This document shows positions 59,974 to 64,000 of a stretch of 64,000 nucleotides of DNA, in pieces. Each line of letters begins with the position of its first letter. Positions within the stretch are counted from its first letter, which is position 1. The position numbers and the translations under genes are program-made. The notes beneath the pieces are model-generated. The model saw only the letters and a program-made list of their open reading frames with translations, was not told the origin of the DNA and did no database searches. Origin of the DNA: Saccharopolyspora spinosa NRRL 18395 (GTDB lineage: Bacteria; Actinomycetota; Actinomycetes; Mycobacteriales; Pseudonocardiaceae); NCBI RefSeq assembly GCF_000194155.1, contig NZ_GL877878.1:980974-1044973 (forward strand), written 5' to 3'.

Positions 59974-60173
59974 GTCGGCTCCCGGCACCGCGTCCCGAGC
60001 CGCCGATGGGGATCCTGTGCTGCCGGTTCCGCGAACTCCCGCCGAACGGCTGGGCGAAACGACATTGCGCGGCTACGAGCGTACTGCGTCCGTGGGCCCC
60101 CGGCAGCCGAATGGGCGTCCGATTGCTTCGCCCGGGGCACTTGTCAGCTCCGGCCGGACCCGATAGCGGTCTG

Positions 60174-60219
60174 GACATCCGACATCCGACATACATCCGA
60201 CATCTGACGTCTGACTCGC
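60174..60219. repeat. Degenerate 7-bp tandem repeat (GACATCC-type)
   Basis: GACATCC occurs twice, then GACATAC, ATCC, GACATCT, GACGTCT and GACTCGC in direct succession, about six imperfect units. It lies between the divergent qcrB promoter region and the group II intron relic. Confidence 0.6.
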
Positions 60220-60261
60220 CGAAACGCATCCGCTACCTGCTCGACCAGGACGGCGCCTACC

Positions 60262-60585
60262 GGGGTCACGCACCAGAGCGCGGACAGCCTGTTCCGCCAA
60301 CTCGGCTCCATCACCCGAGGCTGGTGCCAATACTTCCGGCACGGCTCATCCAGCACCGCCTACAACCACCTGCAGAACTACATGTGGTGGCGGGTCTGGC
60401 GCTGGTTCGGGAAGAAACATCCGAAAACCAGCAAACGCCGTATCATCCGCCGTTACTACAACGGATGGAAACCGGAATTCAACGGGGTCAGGCTCTACGA
60501 ACCCACCAGGATGACGATCAAACGATACCGTTATCGCGGTATCCGTATCCCAACCCCGTGGACCACACCGGAACTCGCCCACTGA
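60262..60585 (+). pseudogene. Group II intron reverse transcriptase/maturase, C-terminal relic
   Basis: The frame reads SADSLFRQLGSITRGWCQYF, STAYNHLQNYMWWRVWRWF and HPKTSKRRIIRRYYNGWKPE, then RYRYRGIRIPTPW and a stop. This is the maturase (X) domain of bacterial group II intron proteins. The reverse transcriptase domain with YADD and the start are missing. Domain V of the intron RNA follows ten bases after the stop, so the 3' part of one intron is kept. Confidence 0.82.
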
Positions 60586-60595
60586 GGACTTGTGG

Positions 60596-60632
60596 AGAGC
60601 CCGGTGCGGGGAAACTCGCACGCCGGGTTCGG
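60596..60632 (+). ncRNA. Group II intron domain V
   Basis: AGCCCGGTGCG, a GGAAAC loop, CGCACGCCGGGTTC: this pairs into the 34-nt domain V hairpin with the catalytic AGC triad, a GNRA-type loop and the two-base bulge in the 3' strand. Its position right after the maturase stop is standard. The following 40 bases should hold domain VI, but the branch adenosine is not certain. Confidence 0.75.
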
Positions 60633-60679
60633 GAGGGCGACCCCCGGGAAACAGACCCGGAGCAATCCGGACACTGCGC

Positions 60680-60867
60680 CCGGGGGTCGATCCCCACCGG
60701 GTGGATGGTGGGGCGACCGAGCTGGGCAACATGGTGATGCTCTGCAGTCACCATCACCGGACCCTGCACACCCAGCGATGGGAAATCGAAATAAGAGACC
60801 GGCGACCGGTGTTCATCCCACCGCCCACAGTGGACCCCAGGCGAATACCGCGACCAGGCGGTAGAGC
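60680..60867 (+). pseudogene. HNH endonuclease (13E12/DUF222-type) C-terminal relic
   Basis: HRVDGGATELGNMVMLCSHH then HRTLHTQRWEIEIRDRRPVFI is the HNH end of DUF222/13E12 repeat proteins (HxxxGGxTxLxNxxxLCxxHHxxxH). The first part of the HNH and the DUF222 domain are absent; the group II intron 3' end directly precedes it, so the intron may have entered this gene. The open frame continues to 61012 without further similarity. 60868-61086 has nothing recognisable. Confidence 0.7.
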
Positions 60868-61086
60868 CCTACCCACCCAACACCGCGAACACCTCCGGGA
60901 CCTCATCCCCGCACAGCGGCGCCCGGCGGGCGAACCACGACGCCCTTCAGTGTTCTCGGTCGGTACCTGTGGGGTCGGTGTTGTTGTGCGGCGGCTGCCT
61001 TCAGTGCGGTGAGATAGTGGACCACGGCTGGTCGGGTCTCGGTGCCTCGCGGTCTGGACTGAGGCGACTGGCTAGTGGAGCGGCGC

Positions 61087-61458
61087 TCAGGCTGTGTGCG
61101 CTTCCGACACCACCAGCGGGGTTCCCTGCATGCAGGTCGTGACCATGCCCGGCTCGATCCTGCCGCGGACCACTGCCGTCACACCAGGACGCAGCTCGGG
61201 CGGCGGGTGCACCAGCAGGTACTCCCGGTCGTCGGCGCTCAGGACCAGGCAGCTGTGTTCGACTCCGTTCCGCACTTCGCCGCGCACCGTCACCTCCGTT
61301 CCCGCCACCTGAGCGACGGGCGGCGACGCGGCGGGCGCGCTGTTCGGGGGATTCGCGGGCGGCTCGCCGCAGCCTGCAACCGCGATGAGCGTGGCGAGTA
61401 ACGCCGGGTAGCACCAGGCGGTCCGCGAAGCTGGTGGCCCCAGAAGCACAGTGCGCAC
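61087..61458 (-). CDS. Small putative lipoprotein, unknown function
   Basis: About 123 residues from GTG 61458. A basic and hydrophobic signal ([20 protein letters not shown]) ends in the lipobox VAGC. The rest ([38 protein letters not shown]) looks like a small beta-barrel, perhaps OB-like, with a linker rich in Pro and Ala. I recognise no named family. It is divergent from the SDR gene. The start is uncertain, with no clear ribosome site. Confidence 0.6.
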   Translation of the reverse strand: MRTVLLGPPASRTAWCYPALLATLIAVAGCGEPPANPPNSAPAASPPVAQVAGTEVTVRGEVRNGVEHSCLVLSADDREYLLVHPPPELRPGVTAVVRGRIEPGMVTTCMQGTPLVVSEAHTA

Positions 61459-61608
61459 GTTATGGGTGTGCCCGGGTGCGGCCCGCGCCAACCGTCCGAA
61501 CTCCGTCGAAGGTCCACTGGGGATGGTCGGGTCACCGATCGTTGCTTCCGGGCGCGGTCGCTGCGTGAGGTATCAATGAGCCCGTTGGCAATCGCGACGG
61601 GAGGGCTG

Positions 61609-62352
61609 ATGAACGACATGCGAGTCGCAGTGGTGACCGGGGCCGGATCCGGTGTGGGGCGGGAGATCGCGCAGGCGCTGCTCGGCGCGGGCTACCGGGT
61701 GGCGCTGGCGGGCCGACGGCCGGAGCCGTTGCAGGAGACCGCGCAGGGCTCCGCCGCCGCCCGAGTGGTACCGACCGACGTCAGCGACCCGGAGTCGGTC
61801 GCCGCGCTGTTCGAGGGCGTGCGCGACGCGTGGAGCCGGGTCGACCTGCTGGTCAACAACGCGGGCACCTTCGGCACCGCCGGTTCGGTCGGCGAACTGT
61901 CCTATCCGGACTGGCAGGACGTCGTGCAGGCCAACCTGACCGGCTCGTTCCTGTGCGCGCACCAGGCCTTCCGGATCATGCGGGACCAGGATCCGCAGGG
62001 CGGCCGGATCATCAACAACGGTTCCATCTCCGCGCACAGCCCGCGGCCGCGCAGTGTCGCCTACACCGCGACCAAGCACGCCATCACGGGCCTGACCAAG
62101 TCGATCTCGCTGGACGGTCGGCCCTACGGCATCGCCTGCGGGCAGATCGACATCGGCAACGCGGCCACCGAGATGACCTCGGGCATCGCCACCGGCGCGG
62201 TGCAGGCGGACGGCTCGGTGCGCCCCGAACCGACCTTCGACGCCCGGCACGTCGCCGACGCCGTGCTCTACATGGCGGGTCTGCCGCTGAACACGAACGT
62301 GCAGTTCCTGACCATCACCGCCACCGCGATGCCCTTCATCGGACGCGGTTAG
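61609..62352 (+). CDS. Short-chain dehydrogenase/reductase
   Basis: A 247-residue [24 protein letters not shown] is the cofactor loop, AGRRPEPL follows strand 2 (Arg pair, NADP likely), [11 protein letters not shown], Ser in [13 protein letters not shown] and [11 protein letters not shown] with catalytic Tyr and Lys. Substrate unknown. GGAGGG just upstream supports ATG 61609; ATG 61576 would add eleven residues. Its stop overlaps the end of the convergent flavin oxidoreductase gene by four bases. Confidence 0.87.
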   Translation: MNDMRVAVVTGAGSGVGREIAQALLGAGYRVALAGRRPEPLQETAQGSAAARVVPTDVSDPESVAALFEGVRDAWSRVDLLVNNAGTFGTAGSVGELSYPDWQDVVQANLTGSFLCAHQAFRIMRDQDPQGGRIINNGSISAHSPRPRSVAYTATKHAITGLTKSISLDGRPYGIACGQIDIGNAATEMTSGIATGAVQADGSVRPEPTFDARHVADAVLYMAGLPLNTNVQFLTITATAMPFIGRG

Positions 62353-63491
62353 GACTCCAGCCAGGCCTTGGCGAGCAGTTCGTAGGAGCGGACCCGGTCG
62401 GCGTGGTCGTGGGTGGTCGTGGTTATCACGAGCTCGTCGGCGGCGGTGGCGTCGCGCAACGTCGCAAGCTTGCGCACCACCGTCTCCGGCGAGCCCACGA
62501 CCTGCGTGTCCAGCCGGTCGGCGACGATTTCCCGCGCCTGGACTGTCCACGGGAACTCGGCTGCTTCGGCCGGGCTGGGGTACGGGATCACGCCCTCTCC
62601 GGCGCGGATGCTGTGCACCCACGGCCCGTAGGGGATGGCGAGCTCCCGGGCCTGCTCGTCGGTGTCGGCCACCACCACGTCCGCCGACACCACGACGTGC
62701 GGGCGGGCCAGCTTCGCGGATGCGGTGAAGTCGTCCCGGTAGGCGGCGACCGCCTCCAACACCGTTGATGGGCTGACGTGGTAGTTCGCCGCGAACGGCA
62801 GGCCCAGCGAACCCGCCGCGGCCGAGCTCTGCCCGGCGCTGGACCCGAGGACCCAGACGTCGAGATCGGCACCTTCGACCGGCAGCGCGTGCAGCGGTTC
62901 GCCGCTTGCGGACCGGAATCCGCCCTCGACGAACTGGAGGATCTGCTCGACCTGGGCTCGGTAGTCCAGTGGTGATTCCGCGGGCTCGCCGGTACTGAGC
63001 AGCCGTTGCTGCTCCTCGATGCGCGCCACGAACCGCTCCGATCTGGCCAGCGCGCGCGGCTTGGGCGGGATCAGCAGCCCGTCCACCACCTTGGCCTCGG
63101 GCGCCGGCCCGTCGGCGGGACCGGCGAACCGGCGCACCAGCTCCCGGCTGCGCAGCAGGCCGGAGCGCCCCAGCCCTAGGTCGACGCGGCCCGGGTGCAG
63201 CTGGGCGATCGTGCCGAACTGCTCGGCGACCACCAGCGGGGGGTGGTGCCCCAGCAGAACCGCCGCCGAACCCACCCGGATCCGCCTGGTCGCGCCCGCG
63301 ATCAGCGCGATCAGCACCGCCGGCGCCGAGGAGGCGACGCCGCGCACGAGGTGGTGTTCGGCCACCCAGTAGCGGCGGTAGCCGAGGTGTTCGGTGCGCT
63401 GCGCGAGGTCGATGGTGTTGCGCAAGGCGTCGGCCGAGGTCTGCCCGGACGGGACGGGCGACAGGTCGAGGACGGACAGCGGGGTGGGCAT
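62349..63491 (-). CDS. LLM class flavin-dependent oxidoreductase (bacterial luciferase-like)
   Basis: A 380-residue flavin enzyme. [22 protein letters not shown] is the EHH motif, [23 protein letters not shown] and [14 protein letters not shown] the barrel strands, and [25 protein letters not shown] the phosphate site. It resembles the MsnO8/alkanal monooxygenase-like group, oxidising an unknown small molecule with FMNH2. GGAGG about nine bases upstream supports ATG 63491. It follows another flavin monooxygenase gene by 25 bases and likely shares its operon. Confidence 0.87.
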   Translation of the reverse strand: MPTPLSVLDLSPVPSGQTSADALRNTIDLAQRTEHLGYRRYWVAEHHLVRGVASSAPAVLIALIAGATRRIRVGSAAVLLGHHPPLVVAEQFGTIAQLHPGRVDLGLGRSGLLRSRELVRRFAGPADGPAPEAKVVDGLLIPPKPRALARSERFVARIEEQQRLLSTGEPAESPLDYRAQVEQILQFVEGGFRSASGEPLHALPVEGADLDVWVLGSSAGQSSAAAGSLGLPFAANYHVSPSTVLEAVAAYRDDFTASAKLARPHVVVSADVVVADTDEQARELAIPYGPWVHSIRAGEGVIPYPSPAEAAEFPWTVQAREIVADRLDTQVVGSPETVVRKLATLRDATAADELVITTTTHDHADRVRSYELLAKAWLES

Positions 63492-63516
63492 CAGTGCGAC
63501 CTCCAAGCCGACCCGG

Positions 63517-64000
63517 TCATGAGGCGGTCTTCGTGCTGCGGTGGGGGTCTGCCCCTGGCGGCAGCCCGAGGTTCTCGCGCAGCGTCGTGCCCGGGTACTC
63601 GGTGCGGTACACGCCCCGTTCCTGCAGCAGCGGGACCACGGCGTCGACGAACTCGTCGAGGCCACCGGGGGTGAGGTGCGGGACGAGGATGAAGCCGTCT
63701 GAGGCGTCTTCCTGCACGAACCGGTTCATCGTCTCGGCCACGGTCTCCGGCGTGCCGATGAACGACTGCCGGGCGGTGACCTCGATGATCAGCTCCCGGA
63801 TGGACAGCTGCTTGGCCTCGGCGACTTCGCGCCACCGCCGGGCGATGGCGATCGGGTCGCGGTGTCGCCGGGAGCTGGCCCGCCCCTTGGTGATCGCATC
63901 GGCGCCGACCACCGGATCGAACTCGGGCAGCGGTCCGTCGGGGTCGAAGCCGCCGAGGTCGGTGTTCCAGAGCTGTTCCAGGAATCGGATGGCGGTCTGG
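63517..64000 (-). CDS. Nitrilotriacetate monooxygenase-type (NtaA/SnaA/DszA) flavin oxidoreductase, partial
   Basis: The C-terminal 160 residues of an NtaA/SnaA/DszA-family flavin monooxygenase; the N-terminus lies beyond the window. RFLEQLWNTDLGGFDPDGPL, then SFIGTPETVAETMNRFVQE and DGFILVPHLTPGGLDEFVD followed by VPLLQERGVYRTEYPGTTLR are the family's classical C-terminal blocks. Members oxidise chelators, sulfones or other sulfur and nitrogen compounds with FMNH2 from a partner reductase. The pair with the downstream luciferase-like gene suggests a sulfur- or nitrogen-compound scavenging operon. Confidence 0.88.
   Translation of the reverse strand, partial: QTAIRFLEQLWNTDLGGFDPDGPLPEFDPVVGADAITKGRASSRRHRDPIAIARRWREVAEAKQLSIRELIIEVTARQSFIGTPETVAETMNRFVQEDASDGFILVPHLTPGGLDEFVDAVVPLLQERGVYRTEYPGTTLRENLGLPPGADPHRSTKTAS

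Noticed and set aside
58618-60207. Long open frame (529 codons) on the plus strand across the cytochrome b gene
   Set aside because: It is the antisense of qcrB, rich in His, Arg, Gln and Glu without any domain; such frames are expected from GC-rich codon bias.
60174-60219. CRISPR array
   Set aside because: Units are 7 bp, directly adjacent and degenerate, with no spacers and no cas genes.

Overview
The window reads as chromosome of a high-GC actinobacterium, most likely a Pseudonocardiaceae member of the Saccharopolyspora type. This is an inference from gene content: a DUF574 methyltransferase, a DUF664/DinB protein, a mycofactocin-type SDR remnant, an actinobacterial QcrB with a QPDWY motif, a DUF222-type HNH remnant, and the strong third-position GC bias that leaves long antisense open frames everywhere. 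No rRNA, tRNA or CRISPR array was recognised.

Region 1 (1-9.6 kb): a universal stress protein cut by the window edge, threonine dehydratase IlvA, then a compact type III polyketide synthase locus (UbiA prenyltransferase divergent from methyltransferase, acyl-CoA dehydrogenase, type III PKS, DUF2071 protein). It is followed by a secreted AA10 lytic polysaccharide monooxygenase whose upstream region carries a DasR-like dre palindrome, a luciferase-like monooxygenase and an MFS exporter.

Region 2 (9.6-14.7 kb): an area of gene decay. It holds an alpha/beta hydrolase divergent from a MarR regulator and a PadR regulator, surrounded by remnants of endonuclease I, nitronate monooxygenase and an acyl-CoA dehydrogenase. 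An MFS gene has a one-base frameshift, and a secreted HNH nuclease is broken by an exact 11-bp tandem duplication.

Region 3 (14.7-36.6 kb): a large CoA-dependent catabolic cluster. It encodes an SDR, a separate kinase and acyl-CoA dehydrogenase pair resembling the two halves of ACAD10/11, a flavin monooxygenase with a SnoaL-like N-terminus, further acyl-CoA dehydrogenase and enoyl-CoA hydratase, a phosphate acyltransferase, AtuA and its small partner, a DUF35/thiolase pair that looks like an Ltp2-type retro-aldolase, a cyclase-family hydrolase, a CoA-transferase, two adenylate-forming enzymes, a TetR regulator and an MHS-type importer. Five copies of one 18-bp inverted repeat, GTCAAC-N6-GTTGAC, lie in three promoter regions of the cluster and are probably the operator of the local TetR protein. 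Two dehydrogenase genes in it (ALDH and mycofactocin-type SDR) are broken.

Region 4 (36.6-48.5 kb): a large acyl-CoA dehydrogenase, a TctC remnant, a YciO/Sua5 protein, then a second catabolic operon (VOC protein, quinone oxidoreductase, thioesterase, acyl-CoA ligase, GntR regulator) translationally coupled to an NMT1/SsuA-type ABC importer, and a cold-shock gene.

Region 5 (48.5-64 kb): remnants of a MarR-DHA2 efflux pair, a nitrobindin-like gene with a probable frameshift, a complete ISL3 insertion sequence (49770-51146, with terminal inverted repeats and an 8-bp target duplication), PobA, LacI and flavoprotein remnants, a receiver-less winged-helix regulator, DUF1992, DinB, DUF574, a CobW GTPase, RNase Z, a solitary QcrB, a 3' fragment of a group II intron (maturase C-terminus plus domain V), a small lipoprotein, an SDR and two luciferase-like flavin oxidoreductases, the last cut by the window end.
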